64,000 nt of DNA from positions 4,464,001 to 4,528,000 of the forward strand of contig OZ255825.1 of the NCBI GenBank assembly GCA_965277535.1, in the 5' to 3' direction. Of the stretch, positions 42,646-51,969 are shown piece after piece. The stretch is from Ilyomonas sp965277535 (GTDB lineage: Bacteria; Bacteroidota; Bacteroidia; Chitinophagales; Chitinophagaceae). The notes under the pieces were generated by a model. The model was not told the origin of the DNA, searched no databases, and saw nothing but the letters and a program-made list of their open reading frames with translations. The position numbers were made by a program, and so were the translations under genes. Within the stretch, counting starts at the first letter, position 1; each line of letters opens with the position of its first letter.

Positions 42646-43497
42646 CTAATTTTTCCATTTGTCCCATATAAAAGGAAAAAACGTTTTTAACCACAATTTG
42701 GTATAAGCTTCTAAATAGTGTGATGGAAAATGCTTTTTTATAAAATGCAAATACTCTTTGTAAGCCAGTCCTTTGGGGCTATACAAATAAGCAATACGTT
42801 CTTTTAATTTTGAATTTTGCGATTTCCAGCTGTTGCCGTGATCGTCCTGACAGTAGCCTAAAATGCCCGGTGCAACCACAACCGGAAAACCTGCTTTTTT
42901 TGCCGACAAGGTATAATCGTAGTCAGCAATGCCGTGAGTATATTCACCGGATAAAATACCAATTTTCTGAACAATTTTCCGAGGCACCAACATGATGTTT
43001 GCATTGCCTAAATCGCACTCTGCTACATCAGTATTGTTTTCAACTAAAATACCATGAACTTTTTTTGGCGAAATCAGCTTTCTACCGCCATAGCTTACTT
43101 TTCCATTGATGCCATCTGTTGTGCTGCCTACACAAACCGCAGGCTTACCAAATTGTTGAAAGGCTTTCTTGTAAGCGCCTACCAACTGGCTAACCGCATC
43201 AGTGGTTAGCACCGTATCATCATTTATCAATAGAAAGAAATCAGCCTTGCTTTTTACGGCCTCAGACCACGATTTTCTCATGCCACCAGCCCAAAATAAA
43301 CCGCCGTTACCATGATAAATATGTATATTATCAAACGCTTTGGCTGCAGCTTCTGCCGTTCCGTCTTTTGAGGCATCATCGGTAAGATAAACAGTGAGTT
43401 TTATTTCCGGCGAAAGTGTTTGCTTTTGCAGTTGCTGCAAACAGTTTACTGTTTTTTCTTTTCGGTTAAAAGTGGTTATTAATACTGCGATCTCCAT
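42646..43497 (-). CDS. GT2 family glycosyltransferase
   Basis: 283 residues, GT-A fold, inverting. AVLITTFNRKEKTVNCL at the start, DDASKDGT near residue 40 (nucleotide-binding loop), GNGGLFWAGGMRKSW near 64 and the DxD-type LLINDDTVLT near 92 (metal/nucleotide sugar). The EYTHGIADYDYTLSAKKAG segment near 200 contains the acceptor/catalytic Asp region. This subtype is close to rhamnosyl-/galactosyl-transferases of polysaccharide loci, but the donor is not certain. 46 bases after the polymerase/ligase gene. Confidence 0.9.
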   Translation of the reverse strand: MEIAVLITTFNRKEKTVNCLQQLQKQTLSPEIKLTVYLTDDASKDGTAEAAAKAFDNIHIYHGNGGLFWAGGMRKSWSEAVKSKADFFLLINDDTVLTTDAVSQLVGAYKKAFQQFGKPAVCVGSTTDGINGKVSYGGRKLISPKKVHGILVENNTDVAECDLGNANIMLVPRKIVQKIGILSGEYTHGIADYDYTLSAKKAGFPVVVAPGILGYCQDDHGNSWKSQNSKLKERIAYLYSPKGLAYKEYLHFIKKHFPSHYLEAYTKLWLKTFFPFIWDKWKN

Positions 43498-43543
43498 AAT
43501 TATAATAAAAACAAATTCAGGAAAAAGTACTGGTGAAAAGTAG

Positions 43544-45055
43544 CTATTCTTCTTCTTTCAAAATAGTTTTACGCAAATGCCACGTCAGCGCGATATAAAA
43601 CGCAAGCATCAGCATTATAATAGTAAAATAAGTGATATTCCGAATGAATTGTATTTTAAGTTGGTTAATCATTAAAAACAAAAATAACAAGTTGCAGCCT
43701 AATAAAAGATCGGTAGTGAAGTGGTTATTTCTGCGAATTTGCCAATATGTTTTCCAACCTCTCCATATTGAATGAAAAAATAAAAACATCATACAAATAA
43801 ACCCAATGGGCCCCCAAAGCACATATGAACTCATGTACAGGTTATGGTAGTCGGCAAACTCATCCATCCCAGCACCTCTTGCAAAATGATTCAGATGGTA
43901 TTCTTCGGGTGTAACAAAATATCCTCTGCCAATTATATTTGTACTTTCAACCTGTTTCATACCATACGGAAACAAACCCCCACGATTCATTTGTTCGCCA
44001 TTTAAAAAGCTCATAAGTGTCATGTGATTAAAATCCATTGTATTCTCACTTCTTTCAGCTAAGACGTTAAAATCAATAATTTTAAAAGAATTGTTTAACA
44101 AGAATAAAGCAATAACACTCACCACGAGGTAAACAACCACTTTAGCTTTTAATCGTTTGCCCAGTAAGATAAAAGTACTTATTAAAACAAGAGGCAGCAA
44201 TAACATGGAAGAACGTGTGCCGGAGAATACAATGCATATAGTGGATAATAATATGGTGAGAATGCTTAAATAATAAAAGAAACGATCTTTTCTAATAAAG
44301 CTTCCACTCAAGATTCCGGGTAGTAATAAGGCCGTCAATGATACGCACCACTCGGCAAAAGCTTCAAAATTATCTAATGTTGAAGCGCTTCGCACAATAC
44401 CCAACTCAAAATCAACTTCTTCTTTTATATTTGGAAAGAAAGGAAATGGGGAATTGATTAATCCGTACTTCTGGTTACAAGCTACCACGAATTCGTAACT
44501 CAAAAAAACGCAAAGTGCAAATACAATTCTATAAAAATCGTTTTCAGTGAATTGTATTCTCGACGTAAAATAAAATAATGATAGCATCATAGAGAATGCA
44601 CAAAAGTTGGCAAGGCCAACTGTAATAGGAAACGTGTTTCCGCCGGTAGCACTTAAAAAGTCGAAAATGCACCAAACTAACACTGCTGTTTTTACTGTTT
44701 TATCTAACACCGATTTACGTAGAAAACCCATTTTTCCGTTGATAGCTGTATAAATAATAATAGCAGCAGAGGCAGACAAATTGTAGTTGCCGCCCCATTT
44801 ATCTCCCCATGTAAAAAAATTTCCAATTATCAATTGAATAAAAAAGGATGATACATCGTGCTTTTGTAAACTAAAATAAAACAAGCTGGTCATTAGCACC
44901 AGAGCAGCCGCATTTACAGGAGGCGGATAAATAGAATATGTAAATGAGCCACAAAGAATAAGCGCAGCAACACTAACAGGCAGTTGCCAATAATTAATTT
45001 TATCTTCGGCTTTATTAGTTAACCTTTCGCTTACTGTATTGCTTAATAACTCCAT
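43544..45055 (-). CDS. O-antigen polymerase/ligase-like membrane protein (Wzy/WaaL type)
   Basis: 503 residues with about 12-13 membrane segments and one long external loop (about residues 330-410) between the last few, the Wzy_C/WaaL arrangement. The loop contains RGGLFPYGM and a conserved-looking FADYHNLYMSSYVLWGPIGF near 415, which resembles the HNxxL motif of O-antigen ligase/polymerase proteins. It should polymerise or transfer the repeat units on the periplasmic side. 252 bases downstream of wzc-like gene; upstream of four glycosyltransferase-type genes. Confidence 0.85.
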   Translation of the reverse strand: MELLSNTVSERLTNKAEDKINYWQLPVSVAALILCGSFTYSIYPPPVNAAALVLMTSLFYFSLQKHDVSSFFIQLIIGNFFTWGDKWGGNYNLSASAAIIIYTAINGKMGFLRKSVLDKTVKTAVLVWCIFDFLSATGGNTFPITVGLANFCAFSMMLSLFYFTSRIQFTENDFYRIVFALCVFLSYEFVVACNQKYGLINSPFPFFPNIKEEVDFELGIVRSASTLDNFEAFAEWCVSLTALLLPGILSGSFIRKDRFFYYLSILTILLSTICIVFSGTRSSMLLLPLVLISTFILLGKRLKAKVVVYLVVSVIALFLLNNSFKIIDFNVLAERSENTMDFNHMTLMSFLNGEQMNRGGLFPYGMKQVESTNIIGRGYFVTPEEYHLNHFARGAGMDEFADYHNLYMSSYVLWGPIGFICMMFLFFHSIWRGWKTYWQIRRNNHFTTDLLLGCNLLFLFLMINQLKIQFIRNITYFTIIMLMLAFYIALTWHLRKTILKEEE

Positions 45056-45307
45056 TTTTGTTTTGCCTCAATTTTACAATAGTGATAGTTGGTAATAAGG
45101 TTTTGGTGCGCTTGCAGTGAAATTTAACCGCATAGTTAAAAGGCAAAAGACAGAGTTCTGAAATAGCATCACTTTTGTGATATATGGTTCATAAATTATC
45201 TCTTAAGTAACTTGTAATGCATAACTACAACAGATGTCTGGTTGAAAGAATGTCATCATTCATACTACATGCTTCAACAGCAGGTTTGGTTTTGCACATA
45301 TTTTAAT

Positions 45308-47623
45308 TTATGATTCTTTATCACCAATAGCTTTAGGCTTGTAAGTATTATCATCATACTGATAGCGATTTCCATATCCGTAACCACGTCCATAACCTTT
45401 CTTAAACAAGCCACGGCCTTTCACAGAATTGAATACAATAACCGGGTTTTTTAGGTCTTTCATTTTACCACTTTCCTGCAGGTTCTGAATAATTGCTTTT
45501 GGTGTGTAGCCATGCCGCACCACAAACAATGTCATGTCGCAATATTCACTCAGTAAGTAAGCATCAGCAACCGGCTCAACAGGAGCCGTGTCAACAATGA
45601 TGTAATCAAATTGTGCTTCCAGATAATGAAACAAATGGTTCAGCTTTTCATCTAACAACAATTCAGTTGGATCGGTGGTTCCAATACCTACAGGAACTAC
45701 CGAAAGATTTTTATAGTTTGTTTTTGTAACAATTTCTTCTAACGTGCATTCCCCATCCAAGAAGTTGATGGTTCCTGTTTTTTTATGTACACCAAAGAGC
45801 TCAGATGTTCTTGGATTGCGCAAATCTAAATCAACAAGTACTACTTTTTTTCGTGTCGCAGCTAAACTTACAGCCAGATTATTGCTTACGAAGCTTTTGC
45901 CTTCACCGGCAATACTTGAAGTAACCAAAATTTTCTTTTGCAGATTTTTGTTGCTGAACAGGCCAATGGATGCGCGTAAATGTCTGAACTGTTCAGTGAT
46001 GAAATAAGCATCCGGTTGGTTGATAGCGATTGGTTCTTTGCTTTTACTATAAGTGAGTTCAGCCACTACTGGAATATCTGAAAACTCTTCAATTTCATTT
46101 CTGAAAAGCACTTTATTGCTAAACATTTCTCTTGCGCTTACAATGCAGGCTCCCAGACCAAGTGCTGCAACCAGCGCAGCAAGAAACACGAACGATTTTT
46201 TGGGGCTTACCGGTTTCTCTTCTGCTTGTGCATAGTCAACCACGCGGCTGTCTGCCACTGTTGAAGCATAAGTTAATTGCGTTTCATCGCGCTTCTGTAA
46301 CAGGAACGAATACTCACTGCTTTTAATAGCTTGCTCTCGGTTGATGCTCAACAAATCTTTTTCCTTTTGCGGGATGGTTTGCAACGTAGAAGAATAGTTG
46401 CTATTGGTAGAAGCCAGATTGTTGCGGCTGGCTTTTAAGGTTTCTCGCTGGCTTTTAATGTTTACGTAAATGAGGGGTTTCAACTTATCTATCCGGTCGT
46501 GAAGGCTAACTACAATTGGGTTGTTTTCGCCTGTAATTTTCTTTTGCTTTTCATAATCAAGTTCTGCCGTGTACAGATTTTCAACCAAAACAGTTAAACC
46601 CGGGTTGTTAATGCCAACGGTTGAAGGTATTGTTCCGGAAGTATTTTCTGAAGATTTTGTGTAATTTTCTACATTGTCCAATGCTGCCATCTGCATGTTA
46701 ATATCAGCCACTTTTTGATCGTTCAGCCCGGCATTTTGCAGATAAACTTTGCTTTGTTCACTCAAGTCAACTACACCTTGTTGTTGTTTGTATTGCTGTA
46801 TTTTACTTTCAATGGCTGTCAATTCCTTTCCTATTTCAGCCACTCTTTCATCTAAAACACTCAAAGTTTTTTCAGCAAAAAGATTTTTTTGTTTGATAGA
46901 TGCTTCCGTATAGCTTTTAATCAGTCCGTTCAAAATGTTTTCACCACGTTTTGGTACTTCATCTTTAAAGCTCAACTCCATAATCGTTGATGTTTTGCTT
47001 GATGTACTAACCTGCAAACTTTTTATTAATGTATTAGCAACTTTATCAACCGGATCAAGAGAAAAAAACAAGGGTGCTGTTGGCTCAGATGTTTGGTAAG
47101 GATTAGAAGTAAACTTCAAAACACCATAAGGTGTATTTACCCATGCATTCATTGGATAAATTACTTTACCAATTTGTATGCTGCCTCCGTTTTCTTTATG
47201 AAATGTAAAGAAGACTTTTGAAACCGAAGTCAATGAATCGGGGTTTTGTGCTTCGATAACAACAGGCGAAATAACATAAGCCGAAGCCAGGCGATACCTA
47301 CCCTGCTGCGAAACCGGTGCGTACAATTTCAGGCCTCTTATCACATTTCGCATCAGCGTTTTGGATTGCAACACTTCAGTTTCGTTTTCAACAATGGTTT
47401 TTGAGTTGTAAATATTCAGCGATTCCAACAACTTTGAATCTTCTACACCTTTGCGTTCATCCTTTACCGACATGGTAGCAGCGATGTTGTAAACAGGCGG
47501 TGTGATACGTATGTACACATAAGCCAAGGATAAAAACAGCAATATTAAAATTACAAATAAAGGCCAATAGGGCAGATACCTGAACTTCAACGAACTCAAA
47601 AAACCGCTTTGATTCTTTTGCAT
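45308..47623 (-). CDS. Polysaccharide chain-length regulator/tyrosine autokinase (Wzc/BY-kinase type)
   Basis: 771 residues. Wzz domain with first membrane segment (about 17-38, YLPYWPLFVILILLFLSL) and a long periplasmic coiled-coil region with GNVR-type segment, second membrane segment near residues 480-500 (FLAALVAALGLGACIVSA), then a cytoplasmic kinase: Walker A SSIAGEGKS near residue 570, Walker A' VVLVDLDLRNP near 590 and Walker B YIIVDTAPV near 677. The C-terminal tail is a Tyr cluster (KGYGRGYGYGNRYQYDDNTY) for autophosphorylation. It controls export and length of the polysaccharide with a Wza-type pore, which is not found next to it. Confidence 0.95.
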   Translation of the reverse strand: MQKNQSGFLSSLKFRYLPYWPLFVILILLFLSLAYVYIRITPPVYNIAATMSVKDERKGVEDSKLLESLNIYNSKTIVENETEVLQSKTLMRNVIRGLKLYAPVSQQGRYRLASAYVISPVVIEAQNPDSLTSVSKVFFTFHKENGGSIQIGKVIYPMNAWVNTPYGVLKFTSNPYQTSEPTAPLFFSLDPVDKVANTLIKSLQVSTSSKTSTIMELSFKDEVPKRGENILNGLIKSYTEASIKQKNLFAEKTLSVLDERVAEIGKELTAIESKIQQYKQQQGVVDLSEQSKVYLQNAGLNDQKVADINMQMAALDNVENYTKSSENTSGTIPSTVGINNPGLTVLVENLYTAELDYEKQKKITGENNPIVVSLHDRIDKLKPLIYVNIKSQRETLKASRNNLASTNSNYSSTLQTIPQKEKDLLSINREQAIKSSEYSFLLQKRDETQLTYASTVADSRVVDYAQAEEKPVSPKKSFVFLAALVAALGLGACIVSAREMFSNKVLFRNEIEEFSDIPVVAELTYSKSKEPIAINQPDAYFITEQFRHLRASIGLFSNKNLQKKILVTSSIAGEGKSFVSNNLAVSLAATRKKVVLVDLDLRNPRTSELFGVHKKTGTINFLDGECTLEEIVTKTNYKNLSVVPVGIGTTDPTELLLDEKLNHLFHYLEAQFDYIIVDTAPVEPVADAYLLSEYCDMTLFVVRHGYTPKAIIQNLQESGKMKDLKNPVIVFNSVKGRGLFKKGYGRGYGYGNRYQYDDNTYKPKAIGDKES

Positions 47624-48093
47624 GGAATTGATTGTTTTTGGGTGTTAGCCTGATATGGTTTGTAAATCTAAAATTGGTTTCACTTACAATGCTTTATTTC
47701 GCTTACCTGTGGCTTAACTTTAACGCTTATCTCCTTGATAATTAAGTTAATTTTTAAGAGACTACCAGTAGTTACTGTAATTTATGCTATTGGAATGCAG
47801 TTTCAGCCGGTGAACTCTTTTAATTCGTGTCAAAATTAAAGAACAAACGCCACAATTGGCAACGCGCCTCAGTAAGCAAATCAAAGACCGTTTTTAATGA
47901 AAGGAACTTGCACAATGTTAAGTTTGTATCTAAAACGATGCTTTTTGAGTTATGTTGTGAATCAAAATTAGATTTATCTCCTCGTGTAAATTTACCAAAA
48001 AGGGAAATTTTTTTGTATGGGAAAATTCCAGACGATGCTATAATCTTTCAAACAATGTACTTTGTTTATTCTGATAACTCTCTGTATTTGCTT
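47624..48093. other. Intergenic region upstream of the polysaccharide locus
   Basis: 470 bases between the gltX stop and the wzc-like start. No supported gene: the plus-strand frame at 47827 runs into gltX and has no recognisable feature. The stretch is A/T-rich and presumably carries the locus promoter; I could not place a TAnnTTTG element. Confidence 0.4.
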
Positions 48094-49626
48094 TTAAGAA
48101 AGCAATTCCAGGGTATGATTCATTCGTTTTATTGTTTCTTCCCTTCCAATCATTTGGGCAATTTCAAAAATGCCGGGTCCGAATTTTTTGCCTACCAGCA
48201 TAATGCGAAACGGAAGCATGAACTCGCCGGGCTTTATACGATGTGCCGCTGCTATCTCTATAAACTCTTTTTCAAGATCGGCGGCGCTCCATGCTGACAT
48301 TAACTCAAAAGCCTTTCGTGTTTCTATAAAAAAAAGGGCTTTTTGTTCGTTCCATTTTGGCTTGATAGAAGCAACGTCAACGCTCTTGGGTGATTGAAAA
48401 AAATAAGAAGCTTGTTCAATAAAGTCAGTGAGCAACGTGCACCGGTCTTTCACCAGATTCAGAACATTTATAAACTTGTTATCATCTAAAACGGGGATTT
48501 GGTTTTGCTCAAAAAGTTGCTTTACCTGATTGCTATAATGCTGTACGGGCAAACGTTTCAGCCATTCGTGGTTGAACCATTTCGCTTTTTCATAATCGAA
48601 TTTAGCTCCGGCTTTGTGCACTCTTTCAATCGAAAATTTTTGAACCAATTCATCCAGCGTAAACAATTCTTGCCCGCTGCTATCGTTCCAACCAAGAAGA
48701 GCTAACATATTAATAAACGCTTCGGGTAAAAATCCGGTTTCCTTAAAACCGGGTGTTACCTCGCCGGTATTGAGATCAGTCCAGTTTTTTGCATATACAG
48801 GAAAGCCAAACTTAGCGCCGTCGCGCTTGCTTAATTTGCCTTGCCCGTTAGGTTTTAAAATAAGAGGCAAATGTGCCCATTGTGGCATTTTGTTTTCGCC
48901 AAATAAATAACGCCACAATAAAATATGAACCGGCGTGCTGGGCAGCCATTCTTCTCCACGAAACGCATGGGTGATTTGCATCAAAAAATCGTCAACCACA
49001 ACTGCTAAATGATACGTTGGCATTCCATCAGCTTTCAGCAATACTTTATCATCGGTTGTAGCTGTGTTGAAAACCACTTCGCCACGAATCATATCGGTAA
49101 AGCGAATGTCTTCCGGCTGCTCAGGTACTTTAATACGAATGACATAAGGCAAACCTTCCGACATTAATCTTCTGATTTCATCTTCGCCCAATGTTAACGA
49201 GTTGCGCATGAAGTTTCGCGTAGCTAAGCCATATTGTGCAGTGCCTCCTTCTGTTTTGTATTGATTGCGCATTTGCTCCAATTCTTCCGGCGTATCAAAT
49301 GCATAATAAGCATGTCCGCTTTTCACCAATTGTTTAGCATATTGTTTATACATTTCCTTTCGTTCACTTTGCCGGTAAGGAGCAAATGGGCCGCCATGCA
49401 CAACACTTTCATCGGGCTGTAAGCCGCACCAGACAAGCGTTTCAAAGATGTATTCTTCTGCGCCCTGGACAAAACGGTTTTGATCGGTATCTTCTATTCG
49501 TAAAATAAAAGTTCCCTCATTTTGTTTTGCAAATAAATAGTTGAACAATGCTGTTCGCACACCACCCAAATGCAAACCGCCGGTAGGAGAAGGCGCAAAC
49601 CGAACCCGCACTTTTGAAGTCGTCAT
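48094..49626 (-). CDS. gltX: Glutamate–tRNA ligase
   Basis: 510 residues, class I aminoacyl-tRNA synthetase that charges tRNA-Glu. HIGH-type motif in APSPTGGLHLGGVRTALFN near residue 10, KMSKS-type motif GKLSKRDGAKFG near 265, and zinc/anticodon regions typical of the bacterial GluRS. Start: the ATG at 49626 is followed almost at once by the active-site strand, so no shorter start is possible; a -7 promoter element ends 3 bases upstream, leaving no room for a leader. Stand-alone gene, not part of the polysaccharide locus. Confidence 0.97.
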   Translation of the reverse strand: MTTSKVRVRFAPSPTGGLHLGGVRTALFNYLFAKQNEGTFILRIEDTDQNRFVQGAEEYIFETLVWCGLQPDESVVHGGPFAPYRQSERKEMYKQYAKQLVKSGHAYYAFDTPEELEQMRNQYKTEGGTAQYGLATRNFMRNSLTLGEDEIRRLMSEGLPYVIRIKVPEQPEDIRFTDMIRGEVVFNTATTDDKVLLKADGMPTYHLAVVVDDFLMQITHAFRGEEWLPSTPVHILLWRYLFGENKMPQWAHLPLILKPNGQGKLSKRDGAKFGFPVYAKNWTDLNTGEVTPGFKETGFLPEAFINMLALLGWNDSSGQELFTLDELVQKFSIERVHKAGAKFDYEKAKWFNHEWLKRLPVQHYSNQVKQLFEQNQIPVLDDNKFINVLNLVKDRCTLLTDFIEQASYFFQSPKSVDVASIKPKWNEQKALFFIETRKAFELMSAWSAADLEKEFIEIAAAHRIKPGEFMLPFRIMLVGKKFGPGIFEIAQMIGREETIKRMNHTLELLS

Positions 49627-49629
49627 GCG

Positions 49630-49638
49630 GCAAAAATA
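49630..49638 (-). promoter_or_regulatory. -7 promoter element abutting the gltX start codon
   Basis: Minus-strand TATTTTTGC matches TAnnTTTGC exactly, with only CGC between it and the ATG. If the transcript starts the usual few bases downstream, the mRNA is leaderless. No clear -33 element is seen. Confidence 0.55.
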
Positions 49639-49650
49639 AAAGCGATTCCG

Positions 49651-49776
49651 GATTTATGATTTTTGATTTTGGATTCGTGATTTTTGTTAATTGATGTGAC
49701 GATTGTTTGCTCAAGAAATTGGCTGTTTGCACAGTGATTGGTACATTCATAAATCTCAAATACCAAATCAAAAATC
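49651..49776. repeat. Low-complexity inverted repeat (GATTTTTGATTTTGG type)
   Basis: GATTTATGATTTTTGATTTTG near 49651-49672 and its complement type (CATAAATC…CCAAATCAAAAATC) at 49749-49776 flank about 75 bases between gltX and the cyclophilin gene. Simple A/T-rich repeat; may be a decayed dispersed element. Confidence 0.4.
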
Positions 49777-49779
49777 TTT

Positions 49780-50367
49780 TTACAACCTTTTAATGTTAAT
49801 AATTAGGACAGGCGGTGTGAACGACTGCCCATTCTCCGGACGATTGTAAATGGTGTTTACCACACTCATGCCTTTTACTACTTTACCAAACGCTGCATAT
49901 CCTTGTCGGTCGGGATTGTTTTCACCGCCAAAATCAAATCCTGGCTGGTCGCCAACACAAATAAAAAATTCGCTGGTTGCAGTGCCCGGCGCAAGCCTTG
50001 CCATGCTTAATGTTCCGTTCAAATGATGAATGCCCGTTTGCTGTGTGGTTTCGTGCGGAATGTGGGGAAGCGAAATAGTCTTTTGGTAATTCGTTGTCCA
50101 GATACCACCTTGAATCAATTCACTTTTGAATGCGTCGGAAGGCTGGTTGTCATCGTTCAAAATGCGGTAAAACGAACTGTGTTTGTACAAACCATTATCA
50201 ACATTGTGTAAAAAAGCGGTTGCTGTTTTGGGCGCTTTGTCGGTATAAATTTCAGCTTCAATATCACCTGCATCGGTTTCAATTAAAACATGCGGATGTG
50301 CATAATGTTTTGAAGCGCAGGAAGCAAAAAATAAAACGGTAAAAACAAAAAAGCACAATCGTTTCAT
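49780..50367 (-). CDS. Cyclophilin-type peptidyl-prolyl isomerase lipoprotein
   Basis: 195 residues. Lipoprotein signal with acylated Cys in VLFFASC (residue 17), then a compact cyclophilin domain: VLIETDAGDIEAEIYTDKAPKTATAF, SFYRILND (family FHRVI with the catalytic Arg), GGIWTTNYQ (family QGGD), LSMARLAPGTATSEFFICVGDQP and FGKVVKGMSVVNTI. It isomerises X-Pro bonds in the periplasm or at the membrane to help fold exported proteins. The gene starts 4 bases after the methyltransferase stop, so they are co-transcribed. Confidence 0.9.
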   Translation of the reverse strand: MKRLCFFVFTVLFFASCASKHYAHPHVLIETDAGDIEAEIYTDKAPKTATAFLHNVDNGLYKHSSFYRILNDDNQPSDAFKSELIQGGIWTTNYQKTISLPHIPHETTQQTGIHHLNGTLSMARLAPGTATSEFFICVGDQPGFDFGGENNPDRQGYAAFGKVVKGMSVVNTIYNRPENGQSFTPPVLIINIKRL

Positions 50368-50371
50368 GGTG

Positions 50372-51061
50372 TTATTTTATAGTTAGCCTCACAAGAAAAC
50401 GATCCCAATCATCTTCGCCCAAAACTTCAGTTCTCCAGCCTTCTTCTCCTGCAATCCGGGCAAGTAAATAACTATCAATGTATAGCCACGTAAACCAATC
50501 AGTGCGCTCCTTTTTATATTCATACTGATACGTAATTTCTCCATAATACGTCTCGCGTTTGGGAAGTTTGTAATCGTACAAATAAGCCACATCCGAAGAA
50601 TCGAAAAGCAATTGTCCGCCTTTATTAATCAGTGTTTTGGCGTGTTGTAAAAATAAATGTAGCTTTTCAATATTTCCTGTAAAACCAATTCCATTCATCA
50701 TGAACAACAAGGTATCGAATGTTTTGTTTTGATAAGAAAATACATCTTCAATCATTGCTCGTTTCACACCACGATGATGCATTACTTCCACTGCTTTTGG
50801 CGATACATCAATGGCGGTTACATCAATGCCTTTTTTCTGCAAAACCAAACTATGGCTTCCCACACCTGCACCAACATCCAGCACGATTCCTTTGCATAAT
50901 TTCAATGCCAGTTGCTCTAATTTGGGCATCCGTTTTTCATCTCTGAAATAAATTTTTACAGGCATTTCTTCCGGCTCGCCATAGTTGTTGTGTATCCATA
51001 ACTTTTGTGGTTCATCATTAAAATAATAATCGTGCATTGCCCTACCTAAAACATCTCGCAT
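50372..51061 (-). CDS. Class I SAM-dependent methyltransferase
   Basis: 229 residues. Motif I VLDVGAGVGSHSL near residue 63 binds SAM; VTAIDVSPKAVEVM (motif II, acidic residue for the ribose) follows, then DTLLFMMNGIGFTG (motif IV region) and GGQLLFDSSDVAYL. The acceptor is not predictable. The N-terminal ~45 residues (MRDVLGRAMHDYYF…) form a family-specific cap. It lies divergent from the acyltransferase gene and directly upstream of the cyclophilin lipoprotein. Confidence 0.82.
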   Translation of the reverse strand: MRDVLGRAMHDYYFNDEPQKLWIHNNYGEPEEMPVKIYFRDEKRMPKLEQLALKLCKGIVLDVGAGVGSHSLVLQKKGIDVTAIDVSPKAVEVMHHRGVKRAMIEDVFSYQNKTFDTLLFMMNGIGFTGNIEKLHLFLQHAKTLINKGGQLLFDSSDVAYLYDYKLPKRETYYGEITYQYEYKKERTDWFTWLYIDSYLLARIAGEEGWRTEVLGEDDWDRFLVRLTIK

Positions 51062-51166
51062 AATCCTAATGATAAAATGAACAAACAGTAATCAGGATAA
51101 ACTTTCATTCATCGTTGACGCAAAATTGATAAGCTGAAAATGGAAATCCAAACCATTGCAAAGTAA

Positions 51167-51175
51167 TACATTTGC
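51167..51175 (+). promoter_or_regulatory. -7 promoter element upstream of the β-helix acyltransferase gene
   Basis: TACATTTGC matches TAnnTTTGC exactly, 59 bases upstream of the ATG at 51235. A TTG that could be part of -33 is too close, so this is a partial promoter call. Confidence 0.5.
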
Positions 51176-51234
51176 ATTCCTGTTAGTCTGCAAACGAAAT
51201 TCAATTTTTACAGGCATTAAAAATAAATTTGTTC

Positions 51235-51945
51235 ATGAAGGAAAAGATAAAAGAGTTTGTAAAAAGCAAGCCATTGCTAACGAAGTTGTACAGAGTTGTA
51301 CAAAGCGGTTCTATGTTTTCTTCCTCTTACAAAAAAGACATCAAAGGCAAAAACAATCAATTGCGGTTTAGCAGTTCATCTTTGTTTATCAATTGTACAA
51401 TTTTTATAAAAGGCAACGACAACGAAATCATTGTAAAAGACACAACTTTTTTTAAAAATGTCGTCTTTCATATCAAAGGAAATCACAACCGGATAGTGAT
51501 AGAAAAAGGTGTCCATTTTAATACCGCCGGCTCTATGTGGATGGAAGATGATTATTGTGAAATCAAAATTGGTGAGAAAACTTTAATTGAAGATGCCAGC
51601 CTTGCCGTTACCGAGCCGCACTCAAAAGTTATCATTGGTAGCGATTGCTTGTTTGCTTATGATATAGACATTCGTACCGGCGATTCTCACTCTGTTATTG
51701 ACGTTACAACCAACAAGCGAATCAATTATGCAAAGAGTATTTCCATTGGCAATCATGTTTGGATTGCTTCGCATGTTTCCATTTTAAAGGGTGCTAATCT
51801 CCCTTCCAACTCCATTGTGGCAACACGTGCCTTAGTTACCAAACCATTTAGTCAGGAAAACGTTCTGATTGGAGGTTCTCCGGCAACTGTTTTAAAGCAA
51901 AATATCAACTGGAAATCAGAAAGAATTTACGACAAAGAACAATAG
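51235..51945 (+). CDS. Acyltransferase-like left-handed β-helix protein
   Basis: 236 residues. The ATG at 51235 begins MKEKIKEFVKSK; an upstream TTG in frame adds two codons only. From about residue 45 the protein shows hexapeptide-type turns (NCTIFIKGNDNEIIVKD, VVFHIKGNHNRIVIEKG), then the transferase-type end VWIASHVSILKGANLPSNSIVATRALVTK near 178, the maltose O-acetyltransferase-like signature with the His near residue 180. It should O-acetylate a sugar of the cell-surface glycan or a small molecule. The acceptor is unknown; the polysaccharide locus is 4 kb away on the other strand. Followed after 24 bases by the β-lactamase gene. Confidence 0.82.
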   Translation: MKEKIKEFVKSKPLLTKLYRVVQSGSMFSSSYKKDIKGKNNQLRFSSSSLFINCTIFIKGNDNEIIVKDTTFFKNVVFHIKGNHNRIVIEKGVHFNTAGSMWMEDDYCEIKIGEKTLIEDASLAVTEPHSKVIIGSDCLFAYDIDIRTGDSHSVIDVTTNKRINYAKSISIGNHVWIASHVSILKGANLPSNSIVATRALVTKPFSQENVLIGGSPATVLKQNINWKSERIYDKEQ

Positions 51946-51969
51946 TTCTTTAATTAAAGATGTACACAA

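Noticed and set aside
47827..48297. 156-residue plus-strand ORF between wzc and gltX
   Set aside because: Its last ~200 bases overlap gltX antisense, it starts with GTG, and it has no recognisable domain or codon pattern.
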